Assembly: GCF_000004075.3 (NCBI RefSeq)
Contig: NC_026660.2
Span: forward strand, 28,523,498 to 28,587,497
Length of the DNA: 64,000 nt
Origin: Cucumis sativus
Taxonomy: Eukaryota; Streptophyta; Magnoliopsida; Cucurbitales; Cucurbitaceae
Direction of reading: 5' to 3'
A program made the translations under genes and the position numbers. Each line of letters starts with the position of its first letter. The stretch's first letter is position 1. Under the pieces are notes generated by a model. It was not told the DNA's origin, ran no database searches, and saw nothing but the letters and a program-made list of their open reading frames with translations. Shown one piece after another: positions 1 to 13,299 of the stretch.

Positions 1-1947
1 GCATGTCATTAATATGCTTTAAAAGAAGAAAACAATTTAATCATGACATCGAAATTGCAGGTCCTATTCAATTCGTGGGTCCTGCATCAAATGCTGTTAA
101 TCATACTCTCCTCCTTGAACTTGGAGTCGAAGCTTAAGTTTAACTCCGAGCTGTAGTTTTGATTCAAATTTTATTTCATGAGGAAGCTTTTCTGCTCGTG
201 TGATGGCATTTTTTTATGTGGGAAGAACAGTTATTATATCTTCAACCTGAGGAGACACCGGCGATTATGTATTGTCTCGTAATCATAGATAACCATGGAG
301 ATGGTAACTTCAGCTTAATTAGCATTTACTCAGTGGTGTGTAAGGCGTTGATTAAAATTGCCGAAGTTTTTGTGGAATAATATCAGTTCCTGTTAGTTTG
401 ATGGGAACTCACATTCTGATGACCGTTACGAAATTTTGAAAGATAAGGTTGTTGTCCATTGATGAATAACCAAAAGTTAAAATGTACTGAATAATCCAAC
501 TACTACTGCACACCAATTGAAATTATGATAATCGTCAAACATTTTGAATGAAATGATTTGATTGATGAAATTTGGTGTTAAGCTTTCAAATATAGCAAAA
601 GATTGTAACTATGTAGAAATATGGCGAAACCTAACCAATTTTCTTTAGTAATTAACTTCTGTACCACCTGAAATGTTATTTTAGTACATAAATTTGAAAT
701 GTTGAAATGGTTCTAAGCTACATACTGCAGAAGGCAGAGGAGATTTCTTTGAAACGTTGAAATGATACCTAATCTACACAACTTTTTTGGTCACTGTGAG
801 GATTGATTCTGATAAAAAAGGTAAAAAGAAAGCATTGAACCAAGAGATTGGACCAAACTGCCTGAACACAACCCTTAAACTTGAAAACCCCCAGTTTCTG
901 ATTTGAATCAGAAGTAATAGGGAACTGTTTTCATTAGCATCTTAATATTTTTGAACTTATGATTTGAATTGAGACTCTCTAAAGTCTAAAGTCTGTCCAT
1001 TTCCATTGATTCAGTCTGTGCTCATAAAGGGTCCACATCCATCCCTTTAGCTTAGCTACTGCTGCAAAAGGGTTTAAATCCAAAAGCACAGATTTTTCTT
1101 TTAGCCTTTTCTGCCTTTTCTTTTCTTTTCCTTTTATAAACCCAAAAAGCTAACCAAAAGAGATAGGGAAGAAAAAAAGAACTTAAACAAATGTTTGGTA
1201 TTTGCTTTTGCCATGTTTCCAGTTTGTAACTACTCTTTACTTTTAAGCAAACCCCAAAAGTAAAAGCACTTTATTGCATATATTATTTTCCTCTTCACAT
1301 TGTATTAGTCGCTGTACGGCTTGTTTTTCTCTCTTTTCAGGCTGTGTAAAATCCAAAAACATATCTGAATCACATGTTTTTGTTCATTTCACAATTTTAA
1401 TCTTTCCACTTAATGAGAATTTAATCGAGTGTTTCACTCCCATTTTGGCATCATGTAACCATTCCTTTAATTACACAGCAACTCCCCAGATTCATCATTG
1501 ACCCATTCAACAGAAGAAACCCATTTCTACAAACAAAATATTATGAAAATAGGTAAGTTTCATTCGACCCAATTGATACCACTTTTGTTTCGAGAAATTT
1601 GAGGACCCCTACATGTCCAAAAAACGAACAAGAGAAGAAAAGAATGGAGAAACAATAATTGAAAATGGACCCGAATATAGAAATTGCAGAGACGAAATTG
1701 TAGTTAATCATTGAGCAATAAAAGAAGTCATGTAGGGAAGAAATGGAATATGCAAATTAAAATAAGTAGAAACTCTAAAGTTAGAGACTTCATATGACAT
1801 AATTTTCTAAATCTTAAAGTTAAAATAGTAAATAATAAAAATACAAATACAACTCATTTTGAAAGAGTAATATGAAACTTATGACATTTCAATAGAAAAG
1901 AGGAGGTTTAAATTTGGAATATTGAAAAGGTCAGAGAGCATAATGAT

Positions 1948-1995
1948 GAAGGAAGAAGAAGAAGAAGAGGAAGAAGAAGAAGAAGAGGAAGAAGA
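1948..1995. repeat. (GAA/GAG)n microsatellite
   Basis: An imperfect purine trinucleotide array of GAA and GAG units about 48 bp long. Simple repeat, polymorphic in most plants; no coding context. Confidence 0.9.
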
Positions 1996-2434
1996 TTGAG
2001 TGAGGGCCAAGTTACTCAAATTCTTTGACCCTTGTCTTCTTCTTGTCTTGATGTCACGACCTCATGCTTCCAGTTAACAGCCGCCACCTCCACTACTTCA
2101 TTTACATTCCCCAATCTATATTGCTTTATTATTATTTTCTTTGACTTATATGTCCACACCCTATTTCATAATGTTTATTATTTTTTAATGTAATGTTTGT
2201 ACGATTCATTACTAACAAAGTCGAATTTATAGCTCTCTTAGATGTACACACAATACTAAGCTTTTAAAATTCATTACTACCTGTGGACGAGGTATGAACC
2301 ACCATACCAATATTCATAAAAGCTAATGCATATTTCTTCCTCTGACAAATGTAAAATTTTATTTACACTCCCAACCATCCTTATTTCTTACAAATGTAAA
2401 ACTCTTATTTACTCTTAACCATTCTTTAAGTTTT

Positions 2435-2470
2435 ATTTGAAATCACGAGAGCATTTGAAATCACGAGAGC
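2435..2470. repeat. Perfect 18-bp tandem duplication
   Basis: The unit ATTTGAAATCACGAGAGC occurs twice head to tail (2435-2452 and 2453-2470) without a mismatch, so the duplication is recent or conserved. No gene is nearby. Confidence 0.9.
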
Positions 2471-5400
2471 TTACTCTTCATCTATAGTATATCATGAATC
2501 AACTTCGAAATCGAGCACAAGTATACATTACGGTTTAGAATTTTTTTCTTCAACAAAGTTGTACTACTTTTATATATCTATTAAATTGAATAGGTCACTT
2601 TCCCTATACCATTCCGCTTGATTTGATATGTTGATCTAACTTTAATCTATACTATTGTGAAACTCTATTAATTCTTTTGCTTTTGAAATTTGAGGATTTA
2701 TTTGTCATATTTAGATTTAGACAATGACTACAATCTTACAAGAAAGGAACATAAATCTCCACCTTATTTCCACAAAATGGCGAGATATTATATAGAAATT
2801 TAACTTTCTTAACATTAAATTTCCTTTGAATTTTAGCTTTTATATATATTTAGTTCTTGAAATTAAATCTCCACCTATTTCCACAACATTGGGATGAATT
2901 TCTTTATTTCAACTACAAATTTGGCCAATTATCAAATCCATCTAAAATATTAAGTATGCTAAGGACCAATTAGCATTAAAATTACCTACAGTATACAAAA
3001 TTGTTAATCAATAACATAATAAACACTTCAATTTAAGAATAAAATGAACACAAACAACTATCAACCTTAAAATTCCAATTTAATATAATTTTGAAGGGAG
3101 CTGTGTGATAAGTGATAGGATGGGTTTGGTTTATATTGAAAGACATCACATGCCATCGTTAACTTAGGCATAGAGCCATCACCTAACAAAGGAATAAAAA
3201 AGTACTACACGAGTAGGTTTGTTTTTTTTAGCACTTGTCTTTTTTATATATAGTTTTGGAATCCAAAATTCCTCCAACTCAACTTTTTTACCCATTTCTT
3301 ATTGTGCCCAAATTTATTACTCAAAACACTTCCACTTAGCCCACTTAGAATAAGCTCATAAATAAACTCTAAACTCTATACTCTATACTCTCTACAACAT
3401 TTCTTTTTCACTTACACATATTTACCTCAATTAAATATAACTTTGAAATTTAAAAAATGAAAGAAAATGAAAATAAAAAGGAGAATGAAAGAAGGTAATT
3501 GTAGCGTAGGGTGGTCCATAACATAAATACAATACATTAATGTGTTGTGACGTGTGACACAGTGTGAGTATTACGGTTTGTTTGGTCTTTTTATAGACAG
3601 CATCAACCAATTGACCCTTTACCTAATTCATCATATATTTACCCCTATCCACTCCCATTTTTTATTCACTTCATTTTTTTCCTGCTATTTGATTTCATAA
3701 TCATACCTTACTTTTATATGACTAAAAATTAACAAAAAAAAAAAAAGAAGAAGAAGCACGATGATGGTATAAAACGACTTTAGAACAAATCGTTTTGCTA
3801 TTTTGTTTCTGAAACCACGTCATCCTCTTTATTCCTTTCGCCTACAAATCTTTTGCAGATCTTATAATAAAGCCAAACCTACTTATCTCCTCCATCTTCT
3901 TTTCATCTCTCCCTCCACGTGGCACCCTCCATCGCCTTCCGATCATACCTTTTAACACATCCCCTCGATTTGTCATTTCATTTTACTAATAATTAACGTG
4001 GCTTCACTTGAGATGACCTTACGATGGTCCGCCAGAGCAGTGGATCACTGGACAATAGCACTCACTCCATGATCATTGATCACCCTCTTCTTTTTTATAT
4101 GTTTGAATTGCTATATATATTAAGAAATCTATATTTTTATTTTTTTTCTTAATACAAATAGTAAGGTCTGTTTCTATGGTAGGGTCATCACATTTATGAG
4201 ATAATACTATTTTTTTAAGGGAAAAAATAAGAAGATAGGCTGCACATGGCTCATCCTTCTGCCTTACAACAAATACCATTACCAAAAGGAAAAACAAGAG
4301 TCATTCTCAATCATTCTCTATCCTTCTCTTCCTTTCTTGCGTTCCTAAATTTCCTACATCGCTCTCACTTCCCCCCACCACCTCTTACCCCTTACAAATA
4401 ATGGGTCCGGTTGATTTTTTTGTATCTTAAATTTAAACGTTTGAATTTTGACATATTTGAAATTCATAATTCTCACAAAATTATAGCGTTATGTTTTGTT
4501 TTTTCTTTTCCTATGCATGCTTACTATTTACCCATGGCCGGCCCTTGAGGAATTTGCTGCTTTTTTGGCCTTTAAAAAGAGAGGTTGGAGCCATGTCAGG
4601 TAAAAGGATGTTACTTTTATGGTTAAAATATGCATGTAAGAAAGAAGTAGGGAATTAAATGGACGCAATATATGAAGACAAGTGAAAGCTTTATTGCTTG
4701 GTGTCCAAATAAATACTCATTGCTAATTTGTTTTATATGGTAACTCATCTGCACTTATTATAATATGTATGAGCCTACCGAATTTATCTTATAGCTTTGG
4801 ACCCATCGTCCTAATATATTCGATGAATGAACCTCTAGTTCTTTTCCAACCGTTGGGTCTTCCTTTTGGAAGATTACTGCCCTTGTCATTGGGAAAAGGA
4901 TTAGGACCAGCTGCAGCATCTAATGGTAAGAAATAAATTAACCAGAAGAATTTTGTTTAATGTAAATATATATAGCTAAATTACGAAAACAAAATAAATT
5001 AATTTTGAATGACACTTTGAAGATTGAGAATAGGACTCAAGAGATTGTCAATTTTTGTTAATTTTTTAGAGCAACATATTTGATTCACATATCTCTTAGT
5101 TGCTAGTATATTGAGCTTTTCTCAATTAGAATTTGAAAATTTTAATTTGAAGTTAAGAAAAAGAAAAATATCTTAATAAAGTTTTTAAAATGAATATTGT
5201 TTATGAATGAGGATATAAATTTGAATCTTCAATTTAAAATTAAAGAATAAGGTATTCCAATAAAGAACCAATAGGTCTAATAAGCTCAAGAATCAAAAGT
5301 AGGAAGACTAGTCAACAAGAGGGACAACTAACTCAACTCCATAAAAAGTGTTCAGTTATACAACCATCTCTTTGCTAACATATATATAACATAGCCGGCC

Positions 5401-6726
5401 CATAGTAAAAACGTTAAGGTAGTGTCACAAAAATCAAAGGTACGAAGAAGGACATGCATCACTACATTAATACATTAATGCTAATGTAATATCACCCTAC
5501 TAAACTCAATAACAAACAATTTAATTGGTGATTGAGTTAAACTAACACCTACACTGATACTGAGGAATATTTCTTGTAGTAAGTACGTGCAAAGTGTGTA
5601 AGATAAGTACTAGGAAGTCAAAATCAGAAATGAACAAATATATATTATAATTGTGTGGAATAGTGTAGTAGTAGAATACGTATGTAATACAATTGAAGTG
5701 GGGACAAATGATATAGAAACCCTTGAGGGAGAGGAAATTGATTCCTTAGGGTGTCGCTTTCGGTTATCATAATATAGGAGTGGCTACAAATCTCAACTAA
5801 TTTGTTGTGTTTAGAGAATAGAGAGCGACCAATCGCATTGGCCAGCGCATGTTGGATGGTGCTGACTTAACTAAACATTGATATCCAAATTAAATCCCCC
5901 CTTCCTCCTTCCCCCTGGGTCCCATTATTCCCCTATTTATTTCTTTACTAATTAAAATCTCTCTTTCCCTTTTATTTATTTACACTTAATAATTATGTTT
6001 TTATTTAACTCCCTCTTTCTTTCTTTCCTTTTAACCTTCAGGTAAATTCACGCTTTTTATTGTTAGCTTTTTCAAAAGCCTTCAATTATGACCAAATCCA
6101 TTCAATTTCCCCCCAATTATGCCGCTCTACTCTAACACACCTTTATCCTTAGCTTCATTAATTTTACTCTTAACTCTTAACCAAAAAAAAAAATCAACAA
6201 TAAGCACGTTCTTTTAATAGGGTTGTGTGGGACCAAACCTCTTTGGTTTATCTTCACATATAGGATGGTCTTTTACAACGAACACAAATTTATTTTCCAC
6301 AAACTATAGAACCTAGTTACTGTATACAGTCTTTTTTTCTTTACTCGTTGAACAATGAGTTAAATCATTGTTTAACATAGTTGCTTTATTGCACTAGAAA
6401 ATTAAGTATATATAAGTTACGTTGAATACAATTATAGAATGAATAGTATGTTTAAGTTTAGTGTTACTTTAAATTAATTAATATATAAGCTATTCCTTTA
6501 TAATTAATTATTTGCTTGACTTATTTTTCTTGGCCATTGGTTTTGTGTAATACCTAAATCAGTTGCTTCGAAGTAGGAATGAAATTTGGTTAGAAGGTCT
6601 TACCCTCCTTAATATATTGAGATTTAAGACTAGATAATATTCAGTTTATCTCTTAATTGCCCTCAAGCTGTACTTACTTTGTTTTTGTTTTTTTTTTTAA
6701 TTCCTTTGTATATATATATATTTTTT

Positions 6727-6790
6727 AAAAAAATGCATGTCCCTAATGTGATAATATATATTTTTAAAAATGCATGTCCCTAATGTGATA
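6727..6790. repeat. Direct repeat with about 37-bp period
   Basis: The core AAAATGCATGTCCCTAATG, followed by TGATA in both, occurs twice, separated by an AT-rich stretch. It contains the RY-like word GCATG. A local tandem duplication in intergenic DNA. Confidence 0.85.
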
Positions 6791-9700
6791 TAACTCACGA
6801 AAGACTATAACGTGAGTGGTTTGTTTTTCCACTTTCATTCAACTTTATAAAAATAAAAAATACACTTTCATAATTAACATGAGTTTGAAAATATATTAGA
6901 AAGTGTCTCATAATTATTCAAGCTTATTGCTATCATTTTCCAATCACTAAACAAGCATTCAATAATAATAATTGTTGAAGCTCATTAGTAAACAACGTAT
7001 ACAAATCATATGATTGACATAATGAATGCAAATCTTCACTATCGAAAATGTTTAATTGACTATTTTTTCAAAAAAAAGACATTTGACTAAAATTATATAT
7101 ATTTGAAACGAAATAATATATTACCAAATAAAATACAATAATTCAATATGATTTGACATTTTATATTTTTATAAGAAAAGAGATATATAAAGGTGAGAAG
7201 ATATTTAAAATTTCATCGATGTGACAAATCCTGGAAAAAAGGACCATATTTTTTTATCCCATAAAATACATATAGATCGAAGAATCTTTTCAATTAGTTT
7301 TATAATCTCCAATGTATATCAACCCAAACATTGAATCATAAAAGTGCATTACCCTCTTCCTATTTGGCGTTCACATTAAGAATAAAAATATTCAAAAGGT
7401 CAGGTGAACTTAGAAAAATGATGTAATATTTTTATTGGCTATGAGTAAAGGGAATGAACAATGGCGATGGATATTGGATAAATGTCAACGTTAGTATAAA
7501 TGGCAAAAAACATATATAATTTAACCTAAAAATACTTACATATATATATATAGGATTAAATTATTAGGGTTTCCCTAAAGTCCCACCTGACGTGACATCA
7601 CTCGCATCTTGGATATTATTCAGATCCGATTTCTTCTGTAATTTAATTTCTTAATCTCTAATTATTTCCTAATTGTGCCACTAAAATCTGGGGTGTGTTT
7701 GGCTACGCACTATAGCCTAAACCCAACCCAGTTTAACTTTTTGCATGTGCACACAACTACACTACACTTTATTTTTTAAATCCAATATATATTTTTCATT
7801 GAGTTTATATATATATATGTATGTATATAATTCATCTTAGGATATCATTATAAACTTTTCTTCCCACTATTTGTTTGAATATTTGTAATATAATATAATT
7901 GTTCATGCGTGCAAGAAATTTATGTATTAGAGCAAAATTTTAACAATTTAATAGATTACTTAACCAACTTAAATTTGAAATTTTGAGATGTAATTGCGTT
8001 GTTGAAGAATATTATACAGAATAAATAATTTAATTCAATTACTAAATTAATTAGTCAACGATCCATATGTGGCTATTTTAGTCAATGAGACCTTTTGCAT
8101 GGTTTACATTATTATTAGAATTTGCAGTACCAAGATATATTGTTACTTTTTTATTATTATTATTTGAATAAGTATGTTATTTTTTGTTTTCAATGTTTTG
8201 AATACTATGTGTTCCTGCAAATTTTTAAAATTCAAGTTATATTTTTTTTCTCTAAAGGATGACATAATTGAAAATTTGAGAGGGTTACAGGTATAGATGT
8301 TAAAATAAAAAAAAATGGAAAAAACAAACTTTTTTACTAGGATTTTTTTTCTTTCAAAATTTGGTTTAGTTTCAAAAACATTGTTTAAGGTACATAGATA
8401 ATAGACAAAAGTAATGTTTATAGTTTTTACCTTTCAAAAACTAAACATTAGAGAACATATTTTAGTTTTTTTTTTTACTTTGAAAATAGTATTTATTTTT
8501 CATTATTCTTTCAATAATCAACACATTTGAGTAATTAAAACATTTTCAAATATAACATGCTTTTTATAATTTACAATAACTCGTTTTTGTTTTAGAATTT
8601 AATTAGTCAGATGTTTCTTGTTAAAGTGTAACCCAACGTTTTTCAGTAAATAAGCATAAATTTGAATAATAGAAAACCAACAACAAAATCATTCATAAGA
8701 GTTTTTTAAAAGTTGGAGTATGATAACAAGATATTGGACTTTAGAGTGAGAGTGGTCTTTAGCTATGGTTTTTGAAAATTAAGATTGCCGATACTTGTTT
8801 TTTCTCGATGCATTCAGAAATCAAATAAGGTTTTGAAAAATAAATAAACAAGATTTTTAATTTATTTTTTATCCTTTTGATTTTGTTCAATAACTCTAAT
8901 CCTTTTGAAAAAATAAAAAATAAAATTTGTCATAAAAAATGGAGAGAAAATATGCTTGAGTTAAACAACGTAAATAATATGAAACTCTATCAAAATTCTC
9001 CCAACATTATAATTCACAAATAATAAGAGAGTTTGAAACCTTATATTTTTAACCATATATTTATTTTCCAAAAAACCTTTAATCATTTATTATTAAAGGA
9101 AAATGATAAGATCAAATATAATGAATCTTTGTAATTTTTCTTCAAAAGGGTAAATAATCTATTTTTTTTAAAAAAAAAAACCTTAATTAGTTGCTGTTTT
9201 GATTAATAATTTGTGGAATATTTTATTATTATTAAAAAGTGTGAAATGAGTGAGAATTTAATATTACATATAAGAGTTTTGTGAGTTTAAAGAGAGGATT
9301 AGAAGTTGGAAGGAACAACAACAATCTGCCGTCAAGAGATGATGCTTTGAATTTTCAATTTCTTTGTTTGGACGTTTTAAGTTTTGACTTATTTATTTGA
9401 ACATATACATGATGTATCACCAAATGAAACATCAAACATAGCTTAATTTTAATGGACATGATGTGTGACATTTTTTTAAAAATGAATTATTTATTTTTCA
9501 AAACAACTATTTCAAACAAATATCATCTTCTACTTCTCAAATTTTAAGTAAAACATCCAATAAAATCTACCATGGTCTCAATTAAACCATGAATTTTTTT
9601 TATGAATTTTAGATTTTTAGTAAAAATTTTATTTGATAAATTAATTTTTGAACAACTTTCCATAATAAAAAGAGTCTGAATCAATTAACTTATACAAAAT

Positions 9701-10015
9701 TTTAAAAAGTTTAATAAACTAAAATGATTTGTTTAGCATGTATTATAAATTGATACAATAATGAATAAAGAATGGTGGAAAGAAATTGGGGAAGAAAATA
9801 TTGGTTAGGAAGAAGAGAGCATGCTTCGTCCTCATCGAGTACCCAACTTCTCTCTCTTTCTCTCTCAGTTTTTATTTTGATTTCTTTATTTAACTTTGTA
9901 GGGTCCTTTTCCTTTTCCTGAACTCTGAGCTCAGCTCCCCATTCCAAAAACCAATTAAAACAACCTTCCTTCCTTCCTTCATCTCCCTCTCCTCTTCTCA
10001 CTTATCATCCTCTCC

Positions 10016-11014
10016 ATGGAGATTCCCTCCCCCTCCCCCTCCACCGCCACTTTCCCCACCTCCCCTGAGTTCGAGTTCTGGATGGTCCGAAACCCCTCTT
10101 TCCCTCAGACCAATCTTCTCTCTGCCGACGAGCTCTTCGTCGATGGCGTTCTTCTTCCCCTTCACCTTCTACCAAACCACTCCCCATCTCCCTCCACCGA
10201 CCCTAACCAGAAACCCCACCTGGAGCCTCCTCCTTCAGAACCCGATCCCAGCGACGGCCCCAAATTGACGCCCAATTCCACCGATTCGGGCTCTTCCTCC
10301 AAGCGGTGGAGCATTTTCAAGAAGAGTGAGAAGAAGAACACCTCTGGTAATCAGGAGGATCGTGACAAGGAGAAGAAGAAAGAGAAGAAGACTACCAATG
10401 GGTCTACATCCGCCGAGTTGAATATCAATATTTGGCCCTTTTCGCGTAGTAGATCCGCTGGGAATGCTTTCACTAGGCCTAAATTGTTCCCCGGCGCCCA
10501 ACCTGGATCCCGGAAGGTCAACAGTGCGCCATGTTCCCGCAGCAACTCCGCCGGAGAATCCAAGTCCAGGAAGTGGCCGAGCAGCCCGAGTCGTGGCGGC
10601 GTTCATCTGGGCCGGAGTAGTCCAGTATGGCAGGTTCGCCGCGGTGGATCCGTTCCCAAAACACCCGAAACTTTCTCCCGCAATGCCGACAAACCCGCCC
10701 GGAAGGAACCATCGGAGGTGCACCGGAGCAAAGCCGCCACAGCCGCCGCCTCCTCCTCTGCCTCAAGAGTTAGAGTTTTGAATTTGAATGTCCCCATGTG
10801 TATTGGGTACAGGAACCATTTGAGCTGTAGAAGCGATGAGACCAGTGCACTTGGGGTTATTGGCAGCGGTGGCGGTGGAAGCAGCAGTAACAGCGGCGGC
10901 AGCCATGGTTACGACAACAATGGAGACGGCAGCGCTGTCAGCAATCCTGGAAATTCAAGTAGTACTGCGAATCTCTTTAGCATAAGAAGCCTTTTCACTA
11001 AGAAAGTGCATTAA
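10016..11014 (+). CDS. Intronless Ser/Arg/Lys-rich protein with BKI1/MAKR-like N-terminal motif
   Basis: Single-exon protein of 332 aa. The N-terminus (about residues 19-50) holds EFEFWMVRNPSF followed by LLSADELFVDGVLLPLHLL, the only strongly patterned part. The rest is low in complexity: a Lys/Glu-rich segment near residues 103-127, two RSxSAG repeats (RSRSAGN and RSNSAGE), basic Ser/Pro stretches, a Gly/Ser/Asn-rich tail, and the end LFSIRSLFTKKVH. No enzyme domain is visible. ADELFxxGxLLPL resembles the motif shared by plant membrane-associated kinase regulators (BKI1/MAKR), so a membrane-peripheral or signalling role is possible. It is more probably of the group labelled 'serine/arginine repetitive matrix-like' in plant annotations. 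The start is the first ATG after a CT-rich leader (9840-10,010). High local GC compared with the flanks supports real coding. The several overlapping frames here are shadows. Function unknown. Confidence 0.8.
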   Translation: MEIPSPSPSTATFPTSPEFEFWMVRNPSFPQTNLLSADELFVDGVLLPLHLLPNHSPSPSTDPNQKPHLEPPPSEPDPSDGPKLTPNSTDSGSSSKRWSIFKKSEKKNTSGNQEDRDKEKKKEKKTTNGSTSAELNINIWPFSRSRSAGNAFTRPKLFPGAQPGSRKVNSAPCSRSNSAGESKSRKWPSSPSRGGVHLGRSSPVWQVRRGGSVPKTPETFSRNADKPARKEPSEVHRSKAATAAASSSASRVRVLNLNVPMCIGYRNHLSCRSDETSALGVIGSGGGGSSSNSGGSHGYDNNGDGSAVSNPGNSSSTANLFSIRSLFTKKVH

Positions 11015-13299
11015 CAACTTTGTCATAAAATGAATTTACCGCTTTCACATGTATTATTGTATAGGAATCTCTCCTAGTCTCAACTTTTTGCATCTCTATA
11101 TGTAATTAACCAAAAGTATTAGCCATCTGAGTTCTGACTGTACTTAATTAATCAGCTCTGTACAGAGTTTTGTTGGCTTTTGCCGTAATTCCTATCAAAT
11201 TATCTCAAAAAAAAAAAAAAAAAAAAACTAACACCCCATATTTGGATTGATCTCTTTGTTCCAAATAATTTCTTCTCAATCATGATTTGTTGGGTTGAAG
11301 TTGAATGAATGCCATTCTGGTAACTTTTTCATGTCAAGTCTTTCTGAGGTTCTCTTTTTTCTTCTTTTCTTGTTTCTTCATCATTAAGAGGACCACCAAT
11401 TGTCACCCTGTTGGAAACTTGCTCTAGAAGATGATAGATTTTCGCTGATATTTTTACAGAGAATTTTTTTGTCTTGTAATCCTTGGCTGCTTCTCAATTA
11501 ACTTGAGGAAAAGAATAGACCAATGTATCTTATATCGTATCTACCTGTTCAAACCATGCCCATAGAATTCTGTACTGAACTGTAAACTTTAATTCTGGCT
11601 TGTTGCTCTTATAAACCAACATGTAGTCTTCTTGTCGTCACTCTTTTTTCTCTGGCTATTATTTTCACCATCCTTACATTAGTTTTCAGTACATTATCCT
11701 GTTCAAGCTTTCCCCAAGTTTTGTTTTCCAGAAGAACAAGACAGTTCCAATCACAACGTGTCCTTAGTGCAGAGAGTGTGAGTCCTGGATTAACTCCTTG
11801 GTGAATAAACAGTTAAAAAAGCTTGAGTTCTTTGTAATGTGATTTATTTTAGCAAAGGTAGCGGTTGGTACCAGTCTTTTTAGTCTTAGTCCTCAACACA
11901 TTTGTATGTCAGTTCAGCATTTGTTTTGGCCTGATGTGATTATTTTTCAAAATAAATATAGAAGTTATTAGATGTTGTCCATTTTATCCAATTGGATGTT
12001 GGGAGAGTGGGACGCGGATGAGATAATTCAACTTTACATTAGCTAAGTTTTAATTATGGCTTTCTGACTTTAAGTTTGTATATCTTTTATACTTGTGGTT
12101 GACACTGATTAACAAAAATGTATAATGACACATTTGTTTTTATCTTAAATTTGGATAAGCTGGTGTCAATTTAGATGAAGTGATATGACTTGACACGAAA
12201 GTAAACTTACACTTAATGTTAGAACCGGAAGCATCTAACTCAACAGTTTGGTTTAAATTTTCTATTGTTCCAATCCAAATCTCTTATCGCTAGTTATGAT
12301 ACCATGCTGATTCATACGGTTCATTAGATTAGATTCACAATTGAGAAAAAGCTAGTCGGAAAATACAGTGACAATGTATGAATTATGAACTTTGTATCAT
12401 TTTAGTATAATTAATAAAGGTAGAATAATTTTGTAAGTTTGACTAATTGGTTAGTTTATATTATGAAATATAAATGTTTGTTTAGGTCAATCCGGATTTT
12501 GCTGCACCGTCCAAGTGTTTGACTGAAGGTGAGAGTTGTGGAATTGGGAAGCTGGAAATGGAATGGTCTTTGATCGACTGACTCCAAATGCTGTGCTTTC
12601 TTCAAAAATAAGATCCATGTCTTCCGGAATGCGCTTTTTATTTATTTATTTATTTTGTTTTGTTTTGATTTTCTTTAGTTAAACAAAAAGGGAACCAAAA
12701 GGTGCATTTGGTCTGTGTCCTTACAAATTTAAAATGCAATGGTCAATGGATTAAGTCATACATTATTGCTGTCTTCTAAAATGTGTTTCATGTAGATTTT
12801 GAAATTATAACTTAATTTCAAAAGATTTTAGTAGATAAAACAATTTGTATAGTTATTATTTTCAATGATGTAAAATTTATAGTACATTGTGCCATAATCA
12901 GACCATTTTCATATGTGTTTCATATGGTGGGTATAGTTGCTTTGTCTTGTGAAGCAAATGGTGTATTTATGGATTCTGATTTGGGCCCATATAGTGGGCT
13001 CCACATTTCGAGCCCAAGAAGAGGCTCCTGGCCCAGCCTACGTTTTGGGAGAAGTGAACAGCTAAACCCTTGGCCTCATATTAGAGAGAGAGAAAGAGAG
13101 AAGTAAGGAATAAAAATACGAACCCGTTCCGGGTTCTCACTAATCACTACTTCGAGTCTACGACTCGTCGACACGTCGAGAAAGCAGTGGCCAATCTATT
13201 GTTCGTCGCTGTATTTGATCGACGTTTCGCCGATCAGCATATACCCAACTTTGAGCAGAGATATAGAGTTACTGTATTATCTATAGCAGCGAGAATTCA
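11015..13299. other. Intergenic region between SR-like gene and AAA gene
   Basis: 2.3 kb. It begins with the 3' UTR of the upstream gene, including a genomic A run of about 21 nt at 11,207-11,227. It ends with the promoter and leader of the AAA gene: the site II cluster near 13,000 and a GA-rich leader at 13,082-13,103. No other coding potential was recognised. Confidence 0.6.
12982..13035. promoter_or_regulatory. Cluster of four site II (TGGGCY) elements
   Basis: Within 54 bp lie a palindromic TGGGCCCA (12,982-12,989), TGGGCT (12,995-13,000), AGCCCA (13,011-13,016) and GGCCCA (13,030-13,035). TGGGCY elements are bound by TCP factors and are enriched in promoters of plant ribosomal, mitochondrial and proliferation genes. 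The cluster sits 265-318 bp upstream of the AAA-protein ATG, a usual promoter distance, and agrees with a housekeeping mitochondrial role. Confidence 0.65.

Larger units (their letters stand above)
1..10015. other. AT-rich intergenic region, no supportable gene
   Basis: About 10 kb upstream of the first gene. Open frames are short, low in complexity and show no splice-linked continuation or recognisable domain. The DNA is rich in A/T runs and short repeats; the clearest are listed separately. It may hold the distal promoter of the gene at 10,016 or the end of a gene lying to the left. No tRNA-like cloverleaf or transposase/reverse-transcriptase frame was seen by eye, but degenerate transposons cannot be excluded without a repeat library. 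Confidence 0.6.

Noticed and set aside
10235..10797. Several overlapping minus- and plus-strand frames in the SR-like gene
   Set aside because: Shadows caused by the GC-rich, low-complexity coding sequence of the plus-strand gene.
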